NCBI GenBank assembly: GCA_016271365.2 | Contig: CM057458.1 | Coordinates: forward strand, 197,752,501 to 197,816,500 | Direction: 5' to 3' | Source: Neoceratodus forsteri | Lineage: Eukaryota; Chordata; Ceratodontiformes; Ceratodontidae | Length of the DNA: 64,000 bases | Shown here: piece after piece, positions 33,264 to 43,138 of the stretch | How the letters are laid out: each line of letters starts with the position of its first letter | Position numbering within the stretch: position 1 is the first letter of the stretch | Notes under the pieces: generated by a model | What the model was told of the DNA's origin: nothing | The model's database searches: none | What the model saw: the letters and a program-made list of their open reading frames with translations, nothing else | Program-made: the position numbers and the translations under genes

Positions 33264-33453
33264 CTGGGATCCAGTTTCCAAACAACAGACAATATCAGTT
33301 GTCTGAGTGGGTCCACGCTGGTTAATGTGGGTCATGAAGTCCATAAATGCTGACCTGGCATGACTGTCTTCCTGGCCTGGCTCGGTTTCCGCTGAGCAGT
33401 TCAGACCTTCTGTATAAAAACAACACTTGTAATACTCCCGGCATCCTTGTAAG
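33264..33453 (-). CDS. Candidate host-gene exon (190 bp)
   Basis: On the minus strand an open stretch of 63 codons plus one base is bounded by an acceptor-like TTTGTATGCCAG and a donor-like CCCAG|GTAGTA. It begins LQGCREYYKCCFYTEG and ends IVCCLETGSQ, with six Cys and a balanced, non-repetitive composition unlike the DIRS proteins around it. The exon would start in phase 2 and end in phase 0. No family is recognised. It may be one exon of a gene whose introns hold the surrounding elements, or a chance open frame. Confidence 0.35.
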
Positions 33454-33782
33454 CTGGCATACAAAGCACCAGGAAGTTCCACGAAGCAAAAAGGTAAGTT
33501 TTTTCTTGTTGTAATGAGGTCAATATGAAAGAATAATTTAACAAATACAACACGGTTTTGCAGGGATCACAACAGTGTTGTTGTCCTTGGGCAGACATCT
33601 CCAACTACAAAGAAATGGATTTGAGAAATGCCTACAAGGCAGAAAGCCTAACTCTTAAACGTACCATTATATGTACCTGTAATTGCTAAATAATATGCTT
33701 TTGAAGCAATTGAGAGATATAATGTTGAAACAAAAAATTAAAGGAGCAATGACTTATTTATCAATAATTGTTCCAATTGTTT

Positions 33783-33958
33783 TAACCAGGAGTAGCACAC
33801 TAAGCTGAAAGCTTGTTTACAGGTGCGACCTGGGAGCACAGGGAAGTTAAGTGACTTGCTCAGGGTCACACAGTGTACAAGTGGGGGCTGTGGGATTCAA
33901 ACCCAAGTCTCCACATTTGCAGCTCAGAGCCTTAAACCACTGCGCTATACTGCCTCCC
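33783..33958 (+). mobile_element. MIR-like (CORE) SINE
   Basis: It contains the hallmark run AAGTTAAGTGACTTGCTCAG, GGGTCACACAG, GGGATTCAAACCC and CACTGCGCTATACTGCCTC. A second copy, in the same orientation and about 85% similar by eye, is at 60927-61098. Confidence 0.85.
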
Positions 33959-34282
33959 TTGTTGTGTACTAGTTCTGGTATATCATATAAAATACTGAAA
34001 GTAATATGACATTTTGTTGACTCATATGGATATAAAGGGAAGCATTTATGCTACAGAGATTTGACATGATAAATATATAAGATCGATCACTCATAAATCT
34101 TTTTTTTGGTAGATAAGAGCATGAATTGTGACATATTGAAGGCAGAATTATAACACGTCTGGACACAGGTAAGAAAACGCATTACGAAGATCTGAAAGTT
34201 GAAGCAGTACAGGTGTACTCAGATTGTTTTACTATGTTGTAGTCATATAGTAACGATACTGATTTTTGTGGTTCTAAACATT

Positions 34283-34338
34283 AAAGTACAGTTAGGCAAG
34301 AACTTACTGTAAAGTACAGTTACGTAAGAACTTACCGT
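34283..34338 (+). repeat. 28-bp tandem duplication at the left end of D1
   Basis: Two units start AAAGTACAGTTA and end GAACTTAC(T/C)GT at 34283-34310 and 34311-34338. The second unit is the terminal sequence of D1, as shown by its ICR, so the element end is duplicated just outside it. Confidence 0.8.
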
Positions 34339-34500
34339 AACAGTAGATCTTCGAGAACAGCTCTTGCAGCAGGTTACACCATTAGGACTGAAGCGGCGGG
34401 CGTCAGGACCCCATGGAAAAAAATTCTACTTCTAGCTATCTTCAAGCGGAACACTTCGGCGTCGGTCCCGCCTCCAGCGTCAGGCATGGTACTATAAGGA
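34313..34500 (+). repeat. Element D1 3' ITR
   Basis: It matches the reverse complement of 39843-39964, sharing GCTCTTGCAGCAGGTTACACC and ATTAGGACTGAAGC, with GCGTCAGGC further in. It starts at AGTACAGTTACG. Confidence 0.85.
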
Positions 34501-34654
34501 GTGTCCTCAGATTCTAGTTCTCCCGCCGGAGACTCCCGACAGCAGGATGACATCAGAATGGGAGACCGAGGATCCACCGTCAGAGGAAAATAAGGAATGG
34601 AAATCCCAACATGTTGAGGTAAAGCCATGCCTCCTCCAGGGGAAGGTGGGCGGG

Positions 34655-34762
34655 AAGGTACCTGCTGCAAGAGCTGTTCTCGAAGATCTACTGTTACGGT
34701 AAGTTCTTCACGTAACTGTACTATCTTATGAGACACAGCTCTTCACAACAGTACATTAGGAC
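34655..34762. repeat. Element D1 internal complementary region
   Basis: It reads CTGCAAGAGCTGTTCTCG...GTAACTGTACT (complement of the left end) joined to ATCTTATGAGACACAGCTC (complement of the right end). The joint lies around ACT/ATC near 34727. Confidence 0.85.
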
Positions 34763-34835
34763 TGATTCCCAAGCAGTAGCAGCTGCCAGAAATTCGGGAG
34801 GAGGAAAATAGGAAAAAACATTCCAGGTCCTGAAC

Positions 34836-36000
34836 CTAGGACAGGAGACCCTGCAGCACCGCAAGGCCGAAACCAGCCCTACGCCGAGAGGTGATGTCCA
34901 GGCTATAATGCCTGATAAAGGTATGCACAGAGCTCCAAGTGGCTGCAGCACAAATAGCAGAGATGGACACGTTTTTAAGTGCTGCAAAGGATGTGGCCAC
35001 ACCCCTGGTAGAATGACCCCGGATCGAACCCGGGAGGGGTTTCTGTTTTAAATCATAACAGTAGGAAATACACTGGACAAGCCAGCGAGACAAAGTCTGT
35101 TTGGAAACTGATTGGCCCATCATTCTCTCAGAGAAGGAAACGAAAAGCTGATCAGAACTACGGGAGGGTTTAGTTCTGTTGAGGTAACATCCAGGGTGTG
35201 GAGCAAAGCCTCTCCTCTATTTGAATAACTCGGGAAATAGACCGGAAGGTCAATATCTTGGTTTAAAGTGAGTGAAGAGACCACCTTAGGCAAAAACTTA
35301 GGGTTCGTCCTCAGGGATACCCTGTCCCGGTGGAAAACTAAATAAGGCTCTTTGCACATGAGAGCGTGAAGCTCAGAAATTCTTCTCGCTGAAGTAACAG
35401 CAACTAAAAATAACGTCTTCCATGACAGAAAACATAGCTCACAATCCGCGGCAGGTTCAAAAGGAGGAAGCGTGAGCTGTTCCAGGACAAAGAGCAGATC
35501 CCATGGGGGCACTGGGTCCCTAATGGGAGGCCTAAGATGTAACACTCCCCTAAGAAATTCCTGAGAGGCGTCCAATTGAGCTACTGTACAGTGACCCACC
35601 GGGAGGTGATAGGCAGAAATGGCACAGAGGTGCACCTTAATAGAGGAGTAGGCCAGGTCTGAATGAAAAAGGGAGAGGAGGTAATCCAAAACTACTCCCA
35701 CAGAACAACCTAAAGGGGAAAGATCACGAGCTCGTGACCATAAACAAAAACGGCGCCATTTCATGGCATACGTCGCATGCGTTGCCGGCTTTCTGGCTGC
35801 AGAAAGAACCTCTGCAACCTCTTCCAAGACCCTGTGATGCAAGATGGCTATGTCTCTAGGAGCCAAGCATGCAGGTTCAGAGAGCGTAGGTCCGGATGGA
35901 CTAATGAACCTTTCTCCTGAGACAGGAGGTGGGAGCTGAGCGGCAACGGGAGCGGGGGTTCCCGAGATAGTTGCACCAACAAAGGGAACCAGATCTGTCT
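34836..36000 (-). pseudogene. Element D1 tyrosine recombinase
   Basis: The frame ending at 35120 covers LAPRDIAILHHRVLEE, ATHATYAMKWRRFCLW, PPWDLLFVLEQLTLPPFEP and the catalytic ARRISELHAL. A deletion of about 14 bp after LLHTLDV removes a short HRALRYY-like segment and shifts the frame. The protein resumes with DQLFVSFSERMMGQS to RGHSTRGVAT, AATWSSVHTF, RHYSLDI and GLLS (stop 34836). All catalytic residues (Arg, HxxR, His/Trp, Tyr) are present, so only one lesion inactivates it. Confidence 0.92.
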
Positions 36001-37702
36001 GGGCCAGAACGGGGCCACCAGGATCATGAGTGCATGCTCCCTGCGCAGTTTGAGAAGAACTCTCTGGATCAACGGGAAGGGAGGGAAGGTGTAGAGGAAT
36101 CTGTTCGCCCAGGAGAGGGATAACGCGTCTCGCCAGAAAACACCAGGCCCTGGATCTAGCGAGCAAAAATTGGGCAGTTTTGCGTTGGATGGGGATGCGA
36201 ACAAGTCTAGTTCTGGAATTCCCCAACGAAGAAACAGATCCTCTGCTACCTCTTGAAGAAGTTCCCACTCGTGGACTCTGGCCTGGGATCGACTCAGGCT
36301 GTCTGCAATTGTGTTGTCCACCCCGGGAACATGCACAGTGATCAGATTTGCGCAGTGTCCGATTACCCAATCCCACACCCTCATGGCCTCCCTGCAAAGG
36401 GGGTAAGAGTGTGCGCCTCCTTGTTTGTTGAGGTAATACATCACCGCCATGTTGTCTGTCTGCAGCAGGAGAGTACACGGTGGGATTACTGACTGAAAGG
36501 CCTGCAGGGCATAGAGAACCGCCCTCATCTTTAGGAGACTGATATGGAGATGAGCTTCCAATGGGGTCCACGTACCCTGGGACTTTACCCCGTCCAGGTG
36601 TGCCCCCCACCCAAGATGTGAGGCGTCCATGGTGAGGGTTACCTCCGGGGACGGCGCTACAAACGGGACGCCCCTGGAGAGCGACCCCGGGACTAGCCAC
36701 CACTGCCAGTCTCGGATGACTGAGTTCGTGATCCTGACCGGATGCTGCAAGTGGTCTTGCCTTTGGTCCCATTGTACCGTGAGCATCCACTGAGTTACCC
36801 GCATGTGGAGCCTTGCGAAAGGGACAGTAGGAATGGCCGCAGCCATGAGTCCGAGCAAGCGAAGGACCGACCTGGCAGGTACGATCTTGTTCGACGACAA
36901 ATCCCTTATGAGGGATTTGATGCACTCTGCTCTGTCATCCGGAAGAAAAGCTCTTCCCTGAACAGTGTCCAGGACTGCGCCTATAAACTGCAGTTTCTGC
37001 GACGGTACCAGGAAAGATTTCTTGTAATTTATGAGAATGCCCAGAGATTGGAACAAGTCCTGGGTGCTCTGAACCGCGAGTAACAACGCCTCTCTGGAGG
37101 TGGCCATGAGAAGCCAGTCGTCGAGGTACGGGAACACATAGTGGCCCTGTCTCCTCAGAGATGCTGCCACGACTGCCATGCACTTGGTAAAGACCCGTGC
37201 GGGATGACAGTCCGAACGGAAGAGCTCGGTACTGAAAGTGGTGGTCGAGAAACTCGAAGCGCAGGAACCTCTGGTGCGCACGAGCTATGGGGATATGCAG
37301 GTATGCGTCCTGCATGTCTAGAGACGCTAAAAAGGCGTCTTGTTTCAGCATGGGAATAAGGCCCGGAAGAGTCACCATGCGGAATCTTTTGTAGGTGACC
37401 GACACATTGAGGTCGCTGAGGTCCAGAATCGGACGGAGGTCCCCTGATTTCTTGGGAACCAGGAAGAAGTGGGAATAATATCCTCGTCCTCTCTGGTTCT
37501 CCGGGACGTACTCTATCGCTCCTTTTCTTAGGAGCTCGAGTACCTCTTGCCAGATCAAATTTTTGTGCTGACCCGGATACCGGGAGAGCAAAGGAGGCCT
37601 CGAGGGTGGCTTTTCTGCGAATTCTATAAAGTGGCCTAGACTGACCAACTGCAAAACCCACCTGTCAGTGTAATGGCCTGCCATCCCAGCAGGAAGTTGC
37701 AA
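35848..37702 (-). pseudogene. Element D1 RT/RNase H and FPPF domain
   Basis: RT starts before MQLPAGMAGHYTDRWVLQLV (37702) with LDLSDLNVSVTYKRFRMV, SLDMQDAYLHIPI and FQYRALPFGLSS. A single indel near 37210 shifts the frame within the SAPRVFTKC motif. The second frame (37281 to 35848, 477 codons) carries YVFPYLDDWLLMA, RNase H (LTMDASHLGWGAHL; LLQTDNMAVMYYLNKQGG; VDNTIADSLSR), ELDLFASPSNAKL, TFPPFPLIQRVL and PFWPRQIWFP, ending LNLHAWLLET. One frameshift is all that separates it from an open ORF. Confidence 0.93.
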
Positions 37703-37754
37703 TCACGACCCCGACCATGATTTCCGTTGATCCTGAGGCGGGGCGGAAAGGGAG

Positions 37755-39848
37755 TCAGGCTGTGGTGGCAGATGGGCCCGCTGGCTGGGTCGGCCTAGGG
37801 GAACGCTGACCTCGGCTAGCGGGCTGTTTTCCCTGGGTTCTACGGAAACCGGAGCCCCTCTGATGTGTAGCGGAGCGGGGCTGCTGCCTCTGTGTCCGCC
37901 CACGAAAACGGCTTTGGTTCCTACGAAAGGAACCAAGCTTGGGTCGGTACATGACTTGAACCGACCTTACCGCCTTCCCGGCCTCTTGAAGTTTGGTAAT
38001 GATTTCTTGGAAGGATTACCAAATAAAACTTCTCCCTCGAACAGAGCGTCCATAATGTTTTTCTGGACAACCGGGGTGAAGCCGGAGACACGTAACCAGG
38101 AGTGTCTCCAGAGGCAAACGCCAGAAGCTGCTGCTCGGGCCGATGAGTCCGCGGAGTCGTACGCGGCTCGAAGCACTTGGGTCCCCACGTCTGAACCCGT
38201 ACGGAGGAGCTGGAGCATCTCCTCCTTCTGCTCACCTTCGGGCAGCTTTTCAGCCGCCTCCAGACCCTGTTCCCACAAAGCGTTCTGGAATTGAACCATA
38301 TGGGTTAGGTAGTTCAAGGATCTGATGGCGCAGGTAGCGGAAGCGTACGTGCGCCTGCCCAGAGCGTCCAGCTGTTTGGACTCTGGGTCCGGTGGCAGGG
38401 TGCTCAGATGTTGCGGCCTCTGTGACCGGTCATGTGAGGCTGTGATGACCAGAGAGTCGGCCTGAGGCTGCTGTGTCAGGCACTGGTCCTCCTTAGGAGC
38501 CTTGTACAGACGATCAGCTTTCTTCGGCACCGCCGGGAGTGAATGTGGGCGCTTCCACGCTGCCTTGGTGACGTCCACAAAAGTGTCCACCAAGGGTGGT
38601 ACCACCACAGGCTTGGGGTCCTTTTGGCGAAGATATTTGGCAAGGCGTAACCTTTCCGGGTCTAGTTCTTCTGCATCCCATCCCATGTTCTCCTGGATAT
38701 GTCGCATAATATCGATGAACGAAGGGTCATCCGGAGATCTCAGCGTCTCACGTGGGTCCGGAGAAGGGATGGAGAGAGGAGATGGGGATCTAGAGGAGGT
38801 GTAGACTGATCCCGTGTCCTCCGTCGACAGCGAACGTCGGTGTCTCCTGGACCTCTTGGGGCTGGGTGATCCAGAAAAGGATTTCGACGGAGGTCTCCAT
38901 TTTTCTGATCTTCCCCTGGGAGAGGATATAGGCTCCCGGGGGGGAGTTATGCGGCCTGCTGGCCCCGAAGGTGGAGGGGGGGCCGGCACCGGAGGAGGAG
39001 GAAGAGTGGTGGGGGCCATGTCCCTCTCAATGGTATTCCACCAATGAGTGAAGAGATCCTTCACATCCGCTAAAGAAAGTCCCGACGACGGCCCAGGCGC
39101 CGGAGGGCGGTCGTCTGGTCCCGGCGAGGGGGCCCTGGGAGTTTCCGTGAGGCCGGGATCGCCCGTCTGGTCCTCGGGCTGCGTTAAATCCTCCTCAGTC
39201 AGCGTCTCCTGACCGACATCGGTCGGAGGCGAAGGAGCCCTCTTCTCAGGAAGAACGGACGTCGGTCCCCCAACCGGCGTCCGCTGGGATGACTTGGCCG
39301 AAGACGGCTCCAGGGAGGAGGCATGAGCGTATGGCGGCTGACGGTCGAGCCGGAGTCGGGTCCACCGGTCTCTTCAACGGTGTGAGCTCCAAAGTTTTGC
39401 GGGGAGGCACAGAAGACGACCGGACGTCGGGTGCCGAAGGGCGGGAACCCGACCTATGATGATGGTGATGGCGCTCCCCGGACTTCGCCAAGGCCTTAGA
39501 AGAGAAGGATGACGACGGCCTGGTGGACTTGACCTGAGAAGAAGGAGGCTTAGATACCGCAGCCGGGGGAGGCTGAGAGCAGGCCCTGGAAGGAGAGCGG
39601 TCGGACCTAGAACCAAAGCTGTGGGACTCCGAGGCCCTGGACGGGGACCTGGAAGGGCCCTTCTCCCTTCTTTTCTCCGCGTGCTTGTGGGATTTGGACA
39701 ACAAAAAAGCCTGAAGAGCCTTCTGACGCCGGATCCTGGTTCGGCTGTTGAACCCCTGGCAGAACGAACAGGCCCGGGTATCGTCGAGACATGCAAGTCG
39801 ACGGCGGGAAAGAACTGGAGAATCTGGCGGGACCGCCTTATGTACCAC
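37755..39848 (-). pseudogene. Element D1 gag
   Basis: The 365-codon frame 37967-39064 is the gag core: MKDLFTHWW, a Pro-rich part, SR-like KRSRRHRRS, HDRSQRPQHLSTLPPD, LGRRTYASATCAIRSLNY and LWRHSWLRVSGF. The basic RG/Gln-rich C-terminus is in another frame (37755-37952). The N-terminal frame 39246-39848 keeps only the second Cys pair (ACSFCQGF). The first Cys/His block and the usual start region are deleted, so the ITR runs almost directly into codons for CLDDTRACSFC. A run of five His occurs near 39460. Confidence 0.88.
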
Positions 39849-39964
39849 GCCTGACGCCGGAGGCGGCCCCCGCTGAAGATAGTTAGTTAGATGCTCATAG
39901 TCCTCACGCTGGCTTCAGTCCTAATGGTGTAACCTGCTGCAAGAGCTGTGTCTCGAAGTAAGAT
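39843..39964 (-). repeat. Element D1 5' ITR
   Basis: Inverted partner of 34313-34500. It terminates in TCGAAGTAAGAT, the end also found at 14372 and near 54561. Confidence 0.85.
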
Positions 39965-40147
39965 CAGTAGATCTTTGAGAGAGGCTCTTGCAGTAGGTAT
40001 TCACATATAGGACTGACCCGCCAGGCGTCAGGACCCCACGGAAAAATTTCTAGCTAGCAGTTATACAATGTCAGTATAAAGGGGCAGTCCCCTACGCCCA
40101 CCTTCCAGTTCTTTCCCGCCAAGGGCTAAAAGAGGCAAGATGAGAAA
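39965..40147 (-). mobile_element. DIRS element D2, 3' ITR (outer part missing)
   Basis: The sequence CAGTAGATCTTTGAGAGAGG onwards, with GTATTCACATATAGGACTGA and GCCAGGCGTCAGGACCC, is the inverted match of 54400-54550. The outermost 40 bases expected from the ICR are absent, because D1 abuts here. Element H interrupts D2 at 40148-40150 (GAA). Confidence 0.85.
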
Positions 40148-40189
40148 GAAGAAAAAATTACTCACCACAGTAATGTTGTTTCTTCTAAT

Positions 40190-40345
40190 GGAGTCTTGCT
40201 GTATTCTGACTATATGCAGTTAGCCCCAGTACTTGAACTGCTCCGGAGAGTAAAGGGTTAACTATGCAAAGGCATAGAATGCTGAGCTCAAGCTCGGTTT
40301 TCAAACCTCTGTCTGTGGTATTCTGAAATGTAACTGTCAGATTCT
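40190..40345 (+). repeat. Element H 3' ITR
   Basis: Inverted match to 48005-48155. In place of the B/C/E palindrome it has CTATGC-AAAG-GCATAG (40262-40277). Confidence 0.88.
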
Positions 40346-40620
40346 TATGAGAACTAAACTAACTAACTCAAAGGTAGAAATGGTTTCTAAAATTTTGTGC
40401 TAAATGGCAAAACAAGGTTTTTAGGGTCAAAAGACTCAAGTCGAGAACCCCCAAAAAGAACACAGAAGGTAGTGAATTACCCAAACACTTTAACAATAAA
40501 AACTAGAAGAAACCCCCCAGGAGATGGAGGCATGTGCAGTACACCTCTGAGGTGCAGCACTGTTCCTGCCCCACCTCATCCCAAAACTACCAGGTTCCAG
40601 GAGGGGAGGCAGGGAGGGAG

Positions 40621-40715
40621 GTCAGAATACAGCAAGACTCCATTAGAAGAAACATTACTATGGTAATTTTTTCTTCAAAAAACATGAAGTCTTGCTGTAT
40701 TCTGACTATATGCAG
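40621..40715. repeat. Element H internal complementary region
   Basis: Copies of the left and right outer ends join at TTC (40674-40676). A few bases are lost in the left half compared with the true end. Confidence 0.87.
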
Positions 40716-40757
40716 ACTACCAAGCAGTACCCACCTCGGAGGAGGGAGTCACAGAAC

Positions 40758-41662
40758 CTATTTTGGGAACAAGCTCTGCAGCACAGCCATGCCAAACCTA
40801 GCATCACTTCGTGACTGAATGTCCAAAGAGTAATGCTTGGTAAATGTGTGAACAGATTTCCAGGTGGCTGTTTTGCAGATGTCCACTAAAGGTATATCTC
40901 TACCTGCTGCGACCGAGGCAGCTGTACCTCTGATAGAATGAGCCCTCAGGCCTGAGGGAGGTTCTTCCCCAAGCTTTGAATAGCAGAACTGAATACAGGA
41001 GACAATCCATCTGGCAATTGTTCTCTTGGTAGCAGGTTTGCCCTTTCCCACTTCTCCATAAGTGAGAAACAACTGAGAACAGTCATTCCTATGGGCCTTA
41101 GTATGCTCAATATAGTAACTAAGAGCCCTCTTTACATCAAGACTGTGCAACCTTCTCTCCCCAGAGGAATGATCAGTGAAAAATACAGGCAATGACAGAC
41201 TGGTTCAAATGAAAGTCTGACACCACCTTGGGAAGAAACTTTCTATTGGTTCAAAGGACCACCGTATCCCTGTGAAATGAAATGAAATTAGGTTCCACTG
41301 ATAAAGTCTTCAATTCACCGATTCTCCTGGCTGAAGTAATGGTTACCAGGAACACAGTTTTCCAAGTCAAATATTTAGACTCAACTGAGCATAAGGGCTC
41401 AAAAGGGGGCTGCATAAGCTGTGCTATACAGATATTCAGATTCCAAGAAGAGGTAGGCTCCTTGAAGGGGGGGACTAACGTGTACTAAACCCTTGAAAAA
41501 TTTCTTAAAAACTGGATGAGAAGCTAGGGAAGATCCCTTACCAGCAGAAAGGAAGGCAGACACTGCTGACAAGTGTACCTTTAGAGTAGTAGGCCTGAGG
41601 CCTAAACTGTTAAGATGCATCAAATAGTCCAAAACAGTAGCAATATCAGCCAACTCTGGCTT
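40758..41662 (-). pseudogene. Element H tyrosine recombinase, C-terminal part
   Basis: It reads ATVLDYLMHLNSLGLRPTTLK near the K edge, then the catalytic domain in several frames. The end at 40758-41192 has RAHSIRGTAASVAAGRDI (HSTR changed to HSIR, the Arg kept), TATWKSVHTF and KHYSLDIQ with the Tyr, ending SLFPK. The N-terminal core-binding part continues at 42884-43060 (LEELEYANLHLSQ; TGKTYNSKWKRFGFW). Besides the K insertion there are frameshifts near 41190 and 41480. Confidence 0.88.
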
Positions 41663-41739
41663 GTAAGTTGGGAAAATGGAAAGGGGGAAGGGAATACCAC
41701 AGAAAATGAACAGTTCTCTCAAAAGATGTTCTCTCTTTT

Positions 41740-42353
41740 TCAAAGCAGCCTCTACCGATTTATGAATAAATCTCCCTGTCTGGTCTTCCACAGAGACAAG
41801 GTTGTCCTGCGCCCCCACCCGAAATTCCTTCCGAAGGTGGTGTCAGAGTTTCACCTTAACCAGGTGTTGACTGCTGGTGTTCTACCCCAATCACACCTCG
41901 GAGGCCGAATATAGGCTCCATACTCTGGACCTTAGAAGAGCGCTCTCTTATTATAAGGAGCGAATGGCTGAAGTTCGGGGAGAGGTTCGCCAGCTGTTTG
42001 TCACCTACGCTGAAGCCGCACTTGGCAGACCTGGAGCCAAGTGGACGATAGGCAGGGGGGTCACCTCCTGCATAGAGCTCTGCTATAGGTTGGCGGGCAT
42101 GGAGCTTCCCAAAGGGATAAGAGCTCATTCTACCCGCCATACCGCTGCTTTGGTGGCTGCTTCCAGGGACGTCCCTATCCAGGAAATCTGCAGGGCTGCT
42201 ACCTGGAAGTCAGCACACACCTTTATTACCCATTACCGCATCGACCTTGAGATGCTGGTTTTGGGACCTCGGTTCTCCAGTCTTTGTTTCCTAAGTAGGG
42301 GGTGTGCACTTTGCCTCCCTCCTCCCGGAGAACTGCTAGGAGTCTGCCAGTAA
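41740..42353 (+). pseudogene. K tyrosine recombinase C-terminal part
   Basis: It starts at CLVFHRDKVVLRP, then KFLPKVVSEFHLNQ. After a frameshift near 41880 the open frame 41877-42353 reads LRRALSYYKERM, GIRAHSTRHTAALVAASRDV, RAATWKSAHTFITHYRIDL. The HxxR box and the Tyr are intact. The first catalytic Arg and the N-terminal domain are outside the fragment. It differs from the A- and B-type YRs, hence a third family. Confidence 0.85.
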
Positions 42354-42361
42354 GTGTGGAT

Positions 42362-42455
42362 TGAACAACATATCCATGTCCCTAGAAATACAGGTTACTC
42401 ACCTGTAACAGGAGTTCTAGGAATGGTATATGTTGTTCATCCACACAACCCACCC
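42362..42455. repeat. K internal complementary region
   Basis: It has two inverted stretches, AACAACATATCCATGTCCCTAG and CTAGGAATGGTATATGTTGTT, around GGTTACTCACCTGTAACAGG. Together they correspond to the outer ITR end at 42605-42672. Confidence 0.75.
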
Positions 42456-42592
42456 GACCTCCCTGGCTTCGACGCAGAACCTGGCTTCCAGCGGGCTAGA
42501 TCTGGCATCATGGGGCGGAGCCGAGAGTTTTACCACCCTGGTGGGTGGGAGGAGCCAGCTTGAAGACCTTCCGGCAAGATTTAAAGTGGCAA

Positions 42593-42672
42593 GGAACCTG
42601 CCAGTAAGTGTGGATGAACAACATATACCATTCCTAGAACTCCTGTTACAGTGAGTAACCTGTATTTACTGA
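42593..42672. repeat. K 3' ITR end
   Basis: GGATGAACAACATATACCA onwards to CAGTGAGTAACCTGTATT is the inverted copy of the right half of the K ICR, marking the end of the DIRS part of K. Confidence 0.75.
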
Positions 42673-43138
42673 TGAATGACAGTATCTGAATTTTGGGAAA
42701 CCAAATTTTAAAGGCAACTCTTGAGAAAGCCTACGCAGTAGGTGAAACGTTGAGACTCATGCCATTTTTATATAATAAAAAGAGAAGTCACTGAAACTGG
42801 ACAAGACTGCCTTCATTTGCATTTCTTCAGCGCCCTTCAACGTTTTTGCTCTGAGATAGAGAATCCATTTCCAGCTCTTGCTTGACCTGCTTCTGGGAAC
42901 ACCAAAACCCAAATCTCTTCCATTTGGAGTTGTAAGTCTTTCCAGTAGCAGGTTTCCTGCTAACCTTTAAAATATCCAAAACTGACTGGGACAAGTGCAA
43001 GTTTGCATATTCTAGCTCTTCAAGAGTCAGGCTCAGAGTCTGAGAGTCTGAAGGCTGGGATACAGAATCCTCCCCTGAGAAGAAGTGAGGAGATTGTACT
43101 GTCTGGGAAGACATCAAGGCATTGCTAATGACAGACAA

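Larger units (their letters stand above)
34313..39964 (-). mobile_element. DIRS element D1 (A-type), best-preserved copy
   Basis: A 5.65-kb copy uninterrupted by other insertions, with ITRs, an ICR, gag, RT/RNase H and YR. Damage is limited to a deletion at the gag start, a few gag frameshifts, one RT frameshift and a small deletion in YR. Its right end (GTAAGAT) directly abuts the left ITR of D2. Confidence 0.93.
41663..42870 (+). mobile_element. Insertion K: 3' end of a third DIRS family with flanking duplication
   Basis: The YR of H is split by 1.2 kb flanked by CCAACTCTGGCTT (41650-41662) and CCAGCTCTTGCTT (42871-42883), 11 of 13 matching. It contains, on the plus strand, the C-terminal part of a DIRS YR, an ICR, an ITR, and 200 bp of unrelated tail. 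The host YR reading (QKQVK to PELADIATV) continues across it. DIRS elements do not normally make such duplications, so the fragment was probably carried by another mechanism. Confidence 0.7.
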
